Assembly: GCA_946807835.1 (NCBI GenBank)
Contig: OX327684.1
Span: forward strand, 36,020,501 to 36,084,500
Direction of reading: 5' to 3'
DNA from: Ailanthus altissimus
Taxonomy: Eukaryota; Streptophyta; Magnoliopsida; Sapindales; Simaroubaceae
DNA length: 64,000 nucleotides
The stretch's first letter is position 1. Every line of letters starts with the position of its first letter. Below are positions 50,776-62,975 of the stretch, piece by piece. Position numbers and translations under genes: made by a program. A model generated the notes under the pieces. That model ran no database searches. It was not told the origin of the DNA and was given only the letters and a program-made list of their open reading frames with translations.

Positions 50776-50847
50776 TTCCGTTGCCGGGAATTGAACCGGG
50801 TCTTTTGGGTGAGAGCCGAATATCCTAACCAACTAGACTACAACGGA
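50776..50847 (-). tRNA. tRNA-Glu (CTC) duplicate, likely a pseudo-tRNA
   Basis: The minus strand reads TCCGTTGTAGTCTAGTTGGT, then CTCTCACCC, with anticodon CTC and a perfect acceptor stem (TCCGTTG/CAACGGA). One base is missing from the 5' strand of the T stem (CCGG instead of CCGGG). The anticodon stem has a C-A mismatch. A T8 run follows as a terminator. The ~60 bp on the 3' side match the flank of the first copy, so one arose from the other by local duplication. Function is doubtful. Confidence 0.65.
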
Positions 50848-51867
50848 ATTGGGATCAGTAACATACATAAAAATAACTTGTGCTTCATAGAGGAAGAATG
50901 GCATAAGAGCCTACATAAGATTTCCAACAATTTATTCAGGCAAGATACTGGCAATCGGTAAAAAAAAATATTATAAGTTAATACGGGAAAACTATGTTTA
51001 TTTCTTTTATTGAAGATAAACCAGCTGGGGGGAAAATGAAAAACACATGAAGGGGCGTGATTTTCTCATTGTGATTACAAGGAGAAGCCAGCGAAGTGAT
51101 TTGGTGCATGCTTAGCTGGCTAAGATGAAAACGCGAGCGCAGGGACTACGCGTTGTCTTTTGGAGACCGAAGACTGACAACATTTTATGCCGGAGGAATA
51201 GTGATCGATTAAAGTGTTACTGAATTATGATCTCCAAAGTCGCCAACCGTTCTGCACTTACAGAAAAAAATTTCTCTCCGCCGCTCAGGAGAGTACATGG
51301 TCAAGGCGTCGTTCAATGGGTGCTACACATACTTTCACTTAAAAATAAACGGAGTTGGGGGCTAAACACTCTTCACTGGGCAGTAGGGCTAGTGCTTTCC
51401 CCATCCTGCCATTTATATACAATTTTTGTTTTGGAAACTGATTTCATATATAATGTAGTTAATTTTATGCTGTTACAATATCAAAGGCAATTCATTTGGT
51501 AAATCAAATCGTATAAAAGCGAAACGGACAACTTTTGCCAATAAAAGAAAAGTATGTGAAAGAGCCTTGCCTCTCACAACTTAAAGCTTCAACACAAGGT
51601 CTTCTGTTAGAGGGCAAGGCCTGAGATTTTCCTAATTTCCTCTCCCTATATCAAATTTTCTAATGAGATTTTTAAGGAAAAAGTTTTGCCAATTCAATGT
51701 GCCAGAATACTAATCACGCAGGAAAATACAAGGGCTTCAATCAATGAGCAAAAATAATTTTAGTACTTCAGAAACACAATACCATAAAGCCCCTTTACAA
51801 TGCCATCCAAAAAGAGCTCGACCTGCCAGAAACCCAAAAATACCGCCACTTAAACAAACTGCTCTTG
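50848..51867. other. Intergenic DNA and 3' region of CCT1
   Basis: No gene recognised. The last few hundred bases before 51868 must contain the CCT1 3' UTR. A 91-codon open frame at 51227 has no family features. Confidence 0.4.
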
Positions 51868-54800
51868 CTATTCTTCATTCTGACTTTCATCCTTGACAAG
51901 CTTGATCATATCATCAATACGAAGAATTGTGATTGCTGCTTCGGTTGCAAACTGTCAGAACAAAAATTTGAAGGAACAAAATCAGGGGAAGCTAATCTCG
52001 ATCATAAACAGATGGTTCCTTTATATGTTAATAGCGATTTTTACCTGAATAATTTTCACTTTGCTCATTGCAGGTTCAATAACTCCGGCTTCCAAGTTGT
52101 TACGAATGGTCCCCTTTGAAAGATCCAGTCCCATGCTGCACCAATTTTGGGAACCAAAATCAAATGCAAAATAGAGAAGAGAAACACAATCAGGAACAAT
52201 TCCTCAATTTTCTTCGGACTTTTCTTTTGTTCATAATAAGAATCTATTATATAGTTCATATTTTCTGAAGATTAACCATAATACATAAATCTGAATACCT
52301 TGATAAATGTTTCTTATCGGCCTTGGTTTGTGCAGTATGGTGGTAAGCCCGTAGTTTTGCTACTAACTCAGTTGCATCCTTGGCAGCATTTACAGCAAGC
52401 ACCTGCACCATAGAAGAATTACAAATGTCTACAACATAATCTCCAAAACAAGTGAATCCTGACTACTGTTTATACATTAAGCCTCTGAAATCCATATTAG
52501 ACCTTTGGTATAATTAACAAAGATTCAGCAAATTCAGCAATTGCTAGCTGCTCTCGAGATCCTAGGGTTGTAGCAAGGTATTCCAAATAGACAGATAAGG
52601 CAGACTCAACTGCACCTCCACCTGCTACCACCTGTATCACCAATACACCAATTAGCAAAGGAAGAGTACAGTGAGAATAACCACCATAGTTACCATTTAG
52701 AAATGAATTTCTCCCAATTGTGTGGTTACCAAAAGAAAAACTTTCTATGTACATCTCCATTTCCATCTATACAAGTTACGAACTCTCAGCATTTCAAGGC
52801 ACATTTTTTTGGGAAACAGACAAACTTATGTGGTTTCCTATTCTTATGAGCTGAGTTTATACATATAACCTACTCTACAAACGGCTTACCCATAACTATT
52901 TTAAATCACAATCTATCACAGATTCCCATGTCCTACTCAATATTTTAATTCACCAGATATTTCTATTTCATTACATGAACTTTTAGGAACAGACCACATG
53001 AAAACATTTCTAATTTAAATATCAATTTGAAGCTCAGTAAAGTGAACCACAGGAACTACAGGAAAAAGTCAACTACTGCAAAGTAATCTGAAAGTCCTGA
53101 AGTATACCGTGTTTGATTCAAGGGTCCTCTTGACAATACATAGAGCATCGTGCAGAGCTCTCTCCATCTCATCAAGCATATAGTCATTTGCTCCTCTAAG
53201 TATCAAGGAAACCTAGAGAATAATAGTGAATCACAAAACATCATAAGGCATTTCTCTATAGAAACAATGAGCCTTAGGCTCCATTTCACTCAAAAAGAAT
53301 AAAAACGTCAAAATGATACTAGTTTTGATACTAGGAACTTCATGAATACTGAGTTCCATATCCAAAAGACGAGTTCCGCAAAGATATAAAACAATTAGGT
53401 TTTAAGTAGAGGAGTGTCAATTTATAATGCCAATTAAATTATACCACATACCGCACTTGTACTTTTTGTGCCCTTTATCATAATCACATCATCATCAGCA
53501 ACACACTCCTCTACCACTTCATCAGCAGATCCAAGAAATGATGAATCAAATGTTTCCTCCCCTTCCATGTCTGCAAATGTGGAAACCTGACAAATCGACA
53601 AGATTAACAACATAAATTTCCATAGAATATCGTATCTATGAAGTAAAATGCTACCATCAATCACATAAATGAGGTTCCAAGTCTGAATCTGATATATTTG
53701 TCAAAACCCATACAGAAACTTATTATCATCCAAGGGCTCACAAAAAGCCCATAAAGAAGTCAACATAAGAATTATACCCATAAACTTTTACCCTCAATTC
53801 CTCCATGAGAGCACAAATATCAGTGAATTTCAAATAGCAGATAAAAGTACAGCTAATGATATGACTGAAGTGTGGTAGGAATATACCAGTGTTGCACCAG
53901 TTGCCTTGGCAATGTGGCGCATATCCTCCTTCCGAACACGTCTTACAGCAATAGCCCCAGCCTCCACAAAGTACTGAGAACCCAAAAAAGGGGAAAACGA
54001 ATTAGCCATATGATAAATGAAGCCCGCATGCAAATTTCTCAGAGTGAATGATGTATTAAAATAAAGCAAACAACTGCAACACGTAAGCAGACAGTCATCC
54101 TGAGCACATTGAAGCAAAGTTACCAATTTAGCTTACACATCTCATTTCCCAAAATGTTATGAGCAAATAAACAGAAACAGTTTATTGGAAAATAATGTAA
54201 TCAAAATTAGATTTATGAGTCAAGATAAGCATTCGCCAGGAGTAAAACACAGCTGTACTATAACTTTCATAAGATAGAATACCAGTGAAGACTACTACAA
54301 GTATACGAAACTTATAAACCAAATACAGTTGAAAACCAATCTGAGTATAACACCACAGATGTATGGGCATGATACATGGAAATGCATAGTTCATAGCAAC
54401 ACATCACATGATTAAGCAAAGACAGTAGTGCCCACCATAGTATAGCTAAAAGAACTTGGAAAAATTAATAAAAGGAAGGCTTGCCTTCAGTGCCATGTCA
54501 TCAATTCCTTTTGTTGTCAAAACAACATTGGCTCCAGCTTTCAGAACTTTTTCTATACGTTCCTTTGTCATGTCAGCTTCTCTGTGAAAGAATAGGTAAC
54601 AATAGAGGCAGATTAATATAATAAATTGCAAAAATGACATGGTAAATCTGCTTTTGACATGCGTCAGAAATTTCAATAAAACTATCCCCTCACAAACACA
54701 AGTGTGAATGAGAAATATATGTGCCCATTAAAGAGATAAATTCAGAATCTACTTACAAACTGTATGTACAATTTCACACTTTCGCCATGCATACACCAAA

Positions 54801-57165
54801 TAAGCAAATATACAGGCATATAACTATGTAAACTGGCTGTAAACAGGTTAAATCATTCGGCAGGGTGTGAAGCAAATTAAAACCATGTTGTAAATTAAGA
54901 TCCATTGACTGATCACCTTTGACGAATTTTCTCAAGCTCCCTGGGATCATTGACCAAGACTTGGACACCCAGTTGCATTTTTGTCTTTTGGAGATTGAAG
55001 TCAAGACAGGCAATCCTTGCAGGGGCAACTCTCAGAGGCATCCCTTGTGCAGCACGACCAGTGTTAAGGGCATACCCATACAGCAAGGAGCTATCTCTGG
55101 CACTTTTTCCATGGGCTTTCAAAATGTTGATTGCCTGGAAGGTGCAGAAAGCAACTGTGTATTACAATATTTGCCAAGAAATCAGAACAGAAAAATAATT
55201 TTATGAAATCAGAAGTTTAAATATGGAAAAGGGAACTCCATATACAGATACGAAAAGTGGCATCTTTCAATCACATAACACCAGGACCACATCCAAGATT
55301 CTCTAATGGGTAACACATTCAACAATAGCACAAATACCAACCTTGATTGGGTACTTGACTTCCCCTCGTACATTAGTCATCTTTACAGCTTGAACTGCAT
55401 CTACAACCTAGATAGATAGACCAAAACATTAGTTACTATGACAACATACACAAGAACAATATTCTTGTTTTCATTTTGGTAACATAAGGTAAAGATTAAT
55501 GTTGAAGAAAGAAAATTCTATGTCTTAATAGAACATTGAAATGCAACATAGTAGCAGAGCATGATTTACTTAGTACCGAGTTACGAGAGGAACATGAACA
55601 AATTTCAATGAAAATCTATTTTTTTTCCTAATTTTTTGGGACAAAAGCATACCAAATTGGCGAAGAAGTCGCTGTCAGTCCCAATCAATTTTGAGGACAT
55701 GCTTGTCTTGGCACAATTTACCAAAGAATCTTTCCCAAGCTTTTCAACCTGTTAAGAAAGAAATCACCAAAACAAAACTATAATTAATGAAACTGAGGCC
55801 ACGTGTATAATTATCAAAAGAATACATCACTTATTGACCACTTATCAGAAATAAATTAACTACCACAGACTTACCTTCACTGCTAATTTGTCTTCAACAT
55901 ACTTGCATGCTTCCCTCATTGCAAGCTGTTCGTAATAAAAAAAATGAGGGACTATAGTTGATAAATCTATAACAGAAAACACAAACAAGACTTTGAGCAT
56001 AGAGAAAATAGTTACTCACTCTGTATCCACTGATAATAGAGGTTGGGTGAATCTTGTTCCTCACCAGGTCATTTGCTCTCTGCACATGGTATGATCAAAT
56101 CACATAGTGTATACCAAATGTGTGAACTTCCATATCAGAGGGTTTTCCTACCAACCCATCTGAGTTTAAAGTAGAGAATCTTAGACATATGCCAGATGCT
56201 AGAGACACTAGTTTCACTTACCTTCAGCAACTCTGCAGCCACAATAACCACTGATGTTGTTCCATCGCCTACTTCTCGGTCTTGAAGCTCAGCCAACTCA
56301 ACAAGTACCTGTCGCCACAAAAAAGGAAAATAAAAAACATGTAGGAGTGGCAAAAATTTGCTCATAACAAACATGCACACACAACAACTGGAGTTAAATG
56401 AGATAATATACACCTTGGCAGCCGGATGCTCAACTTCTAACATCTTGAGAATCGTGGCACCGTCGTTAGTAATTGTTACATCACCAATATCATCAACAAG
56501 CATCTACAATAACGCAGCCAAAAAACAAAAGTGTTAGGCGAGATAAAACCCTATCATACAGATTAATCAAACTATAAGTTCTGCAATAATAAAGCAACCC
56601 GAGCTAATCATACAATGGGTTGGAAAGTAAAATGATTTGCATTCAATTGGGCCCTTAATTTTCCCTTCCCTTCTCTAAAATTTAGCAGCGATGTTATTCA
56701 AATGTAACTTTACTGCCAATAAAATCCATTTTTATGATGCTCAAAAGAGGGCCAATATAATCTGAAGAAACAAGAACCATACATTTTTTTTTTACACATT
56801 CATACAAATTTACTAAGCTGGAATATGCTATTGATATTTTTTGTGTTTCGACAACTAAACCAAACAGTAAAGTAACAAAGGGAAATATAACAAACAGAGA
56901 GTGTAAGCTATATAAATGATAATACCTTGTCCAGTCCAACAGGACCAAATGATGATTTAACAATGTTCGCAACCGCTTGACACGCCACCACTATGTAAAC
57001 ATCAACAAGACACAAAGATACTTCAGCCAAATTTCAAAGAAAATTAACAAGAAAAAGAGTTCAACTTTGATGAGAGAGAGAAAGCTGAGTACCATTTTGA
57101 GTGCGAACGTCTTGGCCGGATTGGCGTTCGCCGAGAATATCAAGCGTTTGCGCTGAAATAGACAT
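51868..57165 (-). CDS. CCT1: T-complex protein 1 subunit alpha (CCT1), 17 exons
   Basis: CCT1 is one of eight subunits of the cytosolic group II chaperonin TRiC/CCT, which folds actin, tubulin and many other proteins using ATP. Exons: 57093-57165, 56926-56990, 56414-56503, 56222-56308, 56020-56079, 55875-55925, 55653-55748, 55342-55407, 54917-55134, 54485-54581, 53887-53973, 53452-53586, 53108-53212, 52503-52631, 52299-52402, 52045-52135, 51868-51951. They sum to 1638 nt, giving 545 aa, the usual plant length. It starts [20 protein letters not shown]. The ATP-site motifs are present: TNDGATIL (about 58-65), GDGTTS (90-95) and GGGAVE (414-419). The alpha-specific [20 protein letters not shown] and C-terminal [16 protein letters not shown] identify the subunit. 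No breaks are seen. Intron 10 uses a GC donor. Confidence 0.95.
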
Positions 57166-57340
57166 TTCTAATTCACGACAGAGAAAAACCCTAGATCGGA
57201 TCTGCGGTAGGCTAGGGAGCGAACTGAGTTTGGGTTTAGTGGGGACTGGAAATTACAGAATGTCTCTCGAATGTTCAAAGCAAAACGGGTTTGGAGCGCG
57301 GTTTCAGGGTTTCATTTTGTAAGACGGCGCCCTATTTTTC
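57166..57340 (-). promoter_or_regulatory. 5' UTR and promoter-proximal region of CCT1
   Basis: Upstream of the ATG on the minus strand the sequence is GC-balanced, with an AAACCCTAGGG-like telo-box variant (plus AAAACCCTAGATC near 57184). Telo-boxes are common near starts of plant translation and housekeeping genes. Beyond 57340 the DNA turns AT-rich. Confidence 0.4.
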
Positions 57341-59600
57341 TCGCAATATTTTAGGGTATTTTAGTAATTTTCCCAAAATTTTATTTTTATCTTATAATAA
57401 AAAGGGTATTGTAATAATTAAGAAAACTTAAAATTTAAAAAAATAACAAAAAAATTATTAATGACCAATATTCGTTTTTAATCTCAAATGTAGAAACTAA
57501 TCTTTAGTAATCTATAAATAAATAATTTAATAATTATACTCTTGGCTTATATTTTTTCTCTTTTTCAAAAGTTTCAAACTCTTTTTAAAAAATATTCTAA
57601 ATTTAGATCATAAAAATATTTAAATTATGAGTAAAAATAACAGTTAGATTATGAGTAAAATAAGTAAAAATTTGATAGATTATGTTACAGTAAAATTGTT
57701 GAGAGAAATAAGATGAACGAAAGTAAAAAAAAATTAAAAAAAATCAAAAAAATCTTTGATTTTTTAGCTTGAATAAATATTTTGGAGGAATATTTTTGAA
57801 AAGAAACATTTTGAAGGAAATAATTAACGTCGCCTTTTCTTTAGAAATAAATACTTGAACCCTTAATTTTTTAGAAAATGAACATATAAATATCTATAAT
57901 TTTAATAATCTCATTTATACCGTGTCAAAAAAATAAATTGGTTAAAATTGACAAACAATTAGACAAAAATGAAAATACATCGTGTTTTGATTGAAAAACG
58001 CTGATTAACACTACCCAACGTTGATTAATAGCTAGTTAACGTTGTGGTGAACATCGGTTAAAGGCCGATCAATGAATGTCAATATCAGTCAACGTTAGTC
58101 AATGTTGGTCAACAATAATAAATGGCTAAAGACCGATTAACAATGGTTAACACTGATCACCGGTAGTCACTAGGCAATGAATAATGATCAATAACCGATT
58201 AACGCCCTCCGTCAAACCCTCTTTCTTGAATATTTTAATTGATGATAATATGTTAATAAATTTGTAAATACATACATAACCAAAAAAACTATAATAATGT
58301 AGTTAGTTAAAGTGTTAGTTTTTAACCTTAGGTCAAATGTTTTAAGCCCTTTTTATTAGCATTTAAGTGGATTTTTTTTTCAATTATAATAAAGGTATAA
58401 CCGTACTTTCATAAGACTTAATACATTTTTTGTTAACTTTAACAGATTTCGTTACCCGATAAAGTATAAATAAAACTTGTAAAACTTTAGAAGTTTGCAT
58501 ATCTATTTTTTAAAATTTTAGGAGTATATGTTATTTTATTTATAAAAAAAACACAATTGAGGCCTGTAACTATCTATTTTTTAATTTTATTTTATTGAGT
58601 ATTTTTTAATTATTAAATTATAAATAAACATTTCAATTATCTAATTATTAAATTAATATTTTTAATTTAATAACTTATTTCAATAAATATAGTGTATAAT
58701 TTTTTTAAAATTTTAATAGTGTTTTATTGTAAGTATTTTATAATTAATTATTAAATTAAAATATATAATAAAAAACAAAAAAATTAGAAAATAAAAATAT
58801 TTAAAAAAATAAAATTTTGGCATTTCACATGCACGAATTGAAATGAGGTGAATGTGCCCAATTGGGTGTACCACGCATGCACGCCACGTGGAGCACAAAG
58901 TAATTAATTAAAACGTTATTAATATGAACATTTATGATATAAGGTCTAATTACCAAAATACTCACATATTTTAAATTCTGTTAACATTAATAAAAAAATG
59001 TGAAAAAATTTCACGAATATCTTTCAATTAAAGTTAATGGAAGAAAGGCATTACTGTCATTTATATTAAATATTTTTTAAAAAGATATATTTTATAAATA
59101 TTTGAAGTAAAAATTATTTTTCAAATTTTATTTATTCTTTTTAAATCCTAAAATAAACACAAACGAACCTAGAAACCCAGAAACACAAGCAAACTCATAC
59201 CAACGAACGATTGATGATTAAATGCTAACAAACATTTAATATTCTTATTTGTCAAAACTTGATTCCCAAAAACCCATAACCTAATTCCAAACCCAAACCC
59301 AAACCCGAACACCCCATGAACAAATCCTCAAACGTCCACAATTGGGCGGTGGGTTTCGTCATCATTCGGCAGTGGGTTTCATCCACTATCCGGTCGTGGG
59401 TTTTGATTTTGCTAAATGAAAGAAATGAAAATGTCGTCATGTGGATGTGGGCTTTCTAACCTAACATCGCCCGTTCAAGATGTCAACAAATTCAACCCAA
59501 ATCATTTCTTACTTGCGACTCTTTGATGCTTGATTACATGAAATAACCCCACCTGCCTCTCAGCCTCGGGGATTAGCTCCCTAATTCTATATAAAAAGAG
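57341..59600. other. AT-rich intergenic DNA with a GTTAAC-type degenerate repeat
   Basis: No gene recognised. A cluster of GATTAACG/GTCAACGTT-like words occupies 57960-58215. A short cluster of CATGCA and CACGTG words lies at about 58870-58890. The 62-codon minus-strand frame at 59252 is made largely of an AACCCA microsatellite and is not a gene. Confidence 0.45.
57960..58215. repeat. Degenerate GTTAACGTTGGTCAAC-rich interval
   Basis: The words GATTAAC, GTTAACG, GTCAACGTTAGTC, GTTGGTCAAC and CCGATTAAC recur about every 15-25 bases over some 250 bp with GC content above the surroundings. No fixed period could be set by eye. Confidence 0.55.
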
Positions 59601-59940
59601 TTACCCACGTCTAGCTCTCATCAGTATATTATTGTTATAGAAGGAGAGATTGAGAATTTTCTTTTTTAATTTTTATTACTAGGGTTGGTGAGAATAGATA
59701 AAAGATTTGAAATGGCGTTGCCCAAGGCCAAGGAAATCATTTCCTCCAATCTTGTCATTGTTTTTAAGTTTTATTTGTTTTTTCTCTCTTTGTAATAATT
59801 ACTTTTGACGTTAGTAATTCATTTTAATTTGATATTTTTTTTAATCTTTAATGGCAGCAAGACATTGTGCGCTTGCTACATCAGCATGAAAGATTGAAAT
59901 TGGGAATGGGATTTGCTGTTTTTTCTTCAGAATAAAAATG
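59585..59940 (+). pseudogene. Decayed glutaredoxin (GRXC-type) promoter and first exon
   Basis: An ATG at 59712 begins MALPKAKEIISSNLVIVFK, which closely matches the start of plant CPYC-type glutaredoxins. The alignment then decays: the expected Ser and Cys-Pro-x-Cys active site are absent and a stop comes at about 59792. Upstream are a TATA box (CTATATAAAAAG at about 59587) and a GA-rich leader. A possible spliced remnant follows a GCAG at about 59856 but I cannot match it. This looks like a partial copy or dying gene that can no longer give an active oxidoreductase. Confidence 0.6.
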
Positions 59941-60089
59941 AAAGAACAATTTTGGGTTTTCTCTAATTTTGAAGTAAAATCTACTCTTTTCTTTTAATGA
60001 CTTTGATTGCAAAGATGAATTTATAAATAGTATTGAAAAATTTGTGATTTAACAATTTTGATTAGATAATAATTAAGATGAATACCAAA

Positions 60090-60832
60090 GTAGAGAGTCA
60101 TAAGAAGTTTAGAACGTGTGAGACACGTATAGAGAAGTGTAAGACGTGTAGAACACGAAGGGATTCAAAGACAAGAATAAAGTGAAGAAAATGCGGGAGA
60201 AAGCTGCCAGGCTTGAGCGCCGCCGCGCCCATCACAGAAGCCTAGTGCCGTGACGCCCAAGGAAGAGCGTCGCTAGATGCGTCAGAAGTCCGTTTGATTC
60301 GGAATTTCGAGTTTTGGACTTAAAAAATAAGTGGACTCTTACTCCAACAAGGAATATGATTAGTAGGCACGAAATACACCCTATATAAATACTTGTAAAC
60401 CCTTTAATTGAGATCAAACATTAAGAGAGACTATAAGAGAGGGGACGAATTAGGTAGACACTAAGTACTTGTGTGTGCTAGGGTGGAACCGTCGTTTGGG
60501 TGATCATTGTTCGTGGTAGAATAAGGGTTTACTAAACATTAGGTCCTTTTGAAGATTTTTCAAATTAGATTTTCTTTGTAAAATCTCTAGGGAGTTATAA
60601 TAAGAGAGGCTATGATCCTTGAATCCACCGTGGACGTAAGCAATTGGCCGAACCACATAAGATTGTATTGTGCTCTTTTATTTTCTACTTTGGATTCTTG
60701 CTATTTTGCTTTATTAACAAGTTATTCCGCAACGCAAAGTGGTTAAGGTTCTAGGTTGAATCTTGAGTTCTTCGCTTCAACATAATCTCGAGAGAGAGAA
60801 GGGCATTTCCCCCCTCAACAGATGGGTTATAA
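60090..60832 (+). mobile_element. Copia-type LTR fragment or solo LTR
   Basis: A promoter-like CCTATATAAATAC lies near 60381. It is followed by the copia-LTR-style CACCGTGGACGTAAGCAATT then GGCCGAACCACATAA at about 60628-60661 and TTATTCCGCAACGCAAAG near 60722. The segment ends CCCCTCAACA at about 60822. A GC-rich GCGCCGCCGCGCCC block lies near 60217. No coding sequence follows, and I did not find the matching TG start or a target duplication, so the left limit is approximate. Confidence 0.6.
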
Positions 60833-60979
60833 TGAATATTTAATTGGAACTATCAAACTAAATATGACCAAAAAAAAACATAGATGAGAAAGACGAGCGA
60901 AAAAAAAAACAAAGAACCAATGGTTTATTTTTTAAATACGTAAATAATGTGGCTAAGCATCTGGGTATGCAGAAGATTA

Positions 60980-61631
60980 AGTTTTTTTTTTTTTGAAATA
61001 AATTGACTTTCATTAAAGAAACAATAAAAGATATGACATTAAAGATTTTTAATAAGATTATTAGAGAAATTAATGGAATTTAAGGATAAACTTGCACATT
61101 AAAAAATGCCTGACCCCAAACCTTTGCTATTAAGAAAAAATGACAATATCTCAAATTGAGAAAACTTTTTCGAAGAAGAGAGCAATACAACCCTAATAAT
61201 TTAGGAGCAAAAAAAAAATCCTTACATAGGAGGGGAAATAACCAACTCAATTACAAGCAATTAAAACTACAATCATAACAAATTCAAAAAATAGTCAACT
61301 AGTCCCAAAACCATATAGCATCAAGTAAAGTCTCAATTTGCACAACTTAACCAACTAAGGTTTAGTGTCGCCAGAAAATTCCTAAACTGCCGGAACAGGT
61401 CAATGGCTATTAATCCTACGACAAATGAGGGCATTAACTATGTTAAAGGACTTTCAATTGTAGATAAATGAACGTCATTTCTCTAGCAATCAACGACCAT
61501 GGTTCAGCAAGGCCTCGTCGATTGTATATCTTAGAAAGCGAGCGGCTATCGAAAATCTCCAAAGAGGATGGCGATGAACTGCATAGACTTGTGAAAAATA
61601 AGGTTTCCAAGGATGGGGGATTAGCGGTGGG
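60980..61631 (-). mobile_element. Possible 3' tail of a LINE (poly-A on the minus strand)
   Basis: On the minus strand the segment ends TTTAATGAAAGTCAATTTAT, then TTCAAAAAAAAAAAA, the usual look of plant LINE 3' ends. Further inside, the minus-strand reading RRGLAEPWSLIAREMTFIYL lies in a 70-codon frame (61443-61655), but I cannot assign it to a LINE domain. No target duplication was found. Confidence 0.35.
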
Positions 61632-62975
61632 TGATAAACACTTGAAATTACACATTTAATACGAGTTTTACATCATTTTTTGTATTACTAGTGTCTTTAC
61701 CCCCCCATAACTTAAGTATGTTTACAATATTGTACCTAATTAATTTTTAACTATTTTGTAGTAGATTTGGTAAAATAAGCATAACTTTTTACCTAAGAAT
61801 TAAATTGGAGTGATTCTTAATCATGTGAATAGCTGACTCAATGGACTAACATATTATATTTCACAAATCATTTTGAAATTCGAGTGTTTAGAAGGTGAAA
61901 ATGGCCTATTTAGAATTGATTTACAATACAGGCACAGTTTGAACAGTTATCGGTATTTGGTCCATAACTATAGAAATACGTATCTAATACGTATGAGACA
62001 ACTCAAGTTGGAAAGATAAGAGACTTATCTACAACTTCAATTTTTTGAGTGACAGATAATTTGGACCACATCAATTACAAATTAGATAATCAAGTAAGTG
62101 TATTAATGATAATCAATGTAAATTAATTGTCACCCTTCTTAACTTTATAATCCAAGTAGTTTCCTCTTCATTTTTTTTTATTTATCAATGTTTTACTATA
62201 AATAGATAGCATGTTTATACTCAAATAATGTAATTAGAGAGCTATATTTTAGTTTAAAATACTTATTTTTTGTACTATCTATTTGTAATACTATTTCTCT
62301 TGTTTACTATTCTAAAATCATGTTATCTCTTATTCCATTTCTTTTCTTTTTCTTTAATTTTATTATGTCAAAATAATTTTCTTTTTATTAAGGTGAAAGG
62401 GTGAAACTTTTGGTGAGGTAATAAGACATACTTAACTTTTATTCATAAATTTAATGTTTTATTTTTAAGTTATGCAAATTTATATATGATGTATTTATTT
62501 TATTTGTAATATTAATACCCTTTTCTTGTAAAATGGTGTATCTTGATTTATTATAGACAATTTTTATAGTTGACACAATAAATTATTGAAACCATTTACA
62601 GAATTTGGCGTAAATACCCTTTATTGTAAATTGAGAGTCTTAATTTATTGTAGACAAATATAAAAATTGACATAATAAATATTTGAACCCATTTATAATA
62701 TTTGGTGTATAATAATTAAAAGAAATAAATACTAATTAATATATAAATGGTAATGAACTTTAATTATTATATCTTCCGATTGAAACCTCATTTGTGTGAT
62801 AATTTTAATTAAGTTATAAAAAGAGTTGAATATATTCATATTTCATATACTAATAATGGATCCCCTAACCATAGCTTTTATTTTAATTAATTAATTGAAT
62901 TATTATTTTCAAACATCTTATACTGCTTTAATTATTTTTAAAGTATTTATAGTTTGTAATTTTAATTTCATTTTC
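61632..62975 (+). mobile_element. 5' LTR of a Tat/Ogre-like Ty3/gypsy element
   Basis: It starts TGATAAACACTTGAAATTAC, a start style known in Tat/Ogre LTRs. It ends just before TTCCGTGGATCGACCTCGTT at about 62974, the conserved sequence that follows such LTRs. An internal ~107-bp duplication (62530-62620 and 62635-62720) carries TTTATTRTAGACAA and TTGACAYAATAAAT in both copies. The 3' limit is set from the leader motif and may be tens of bases off. Confidence 0.68.
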
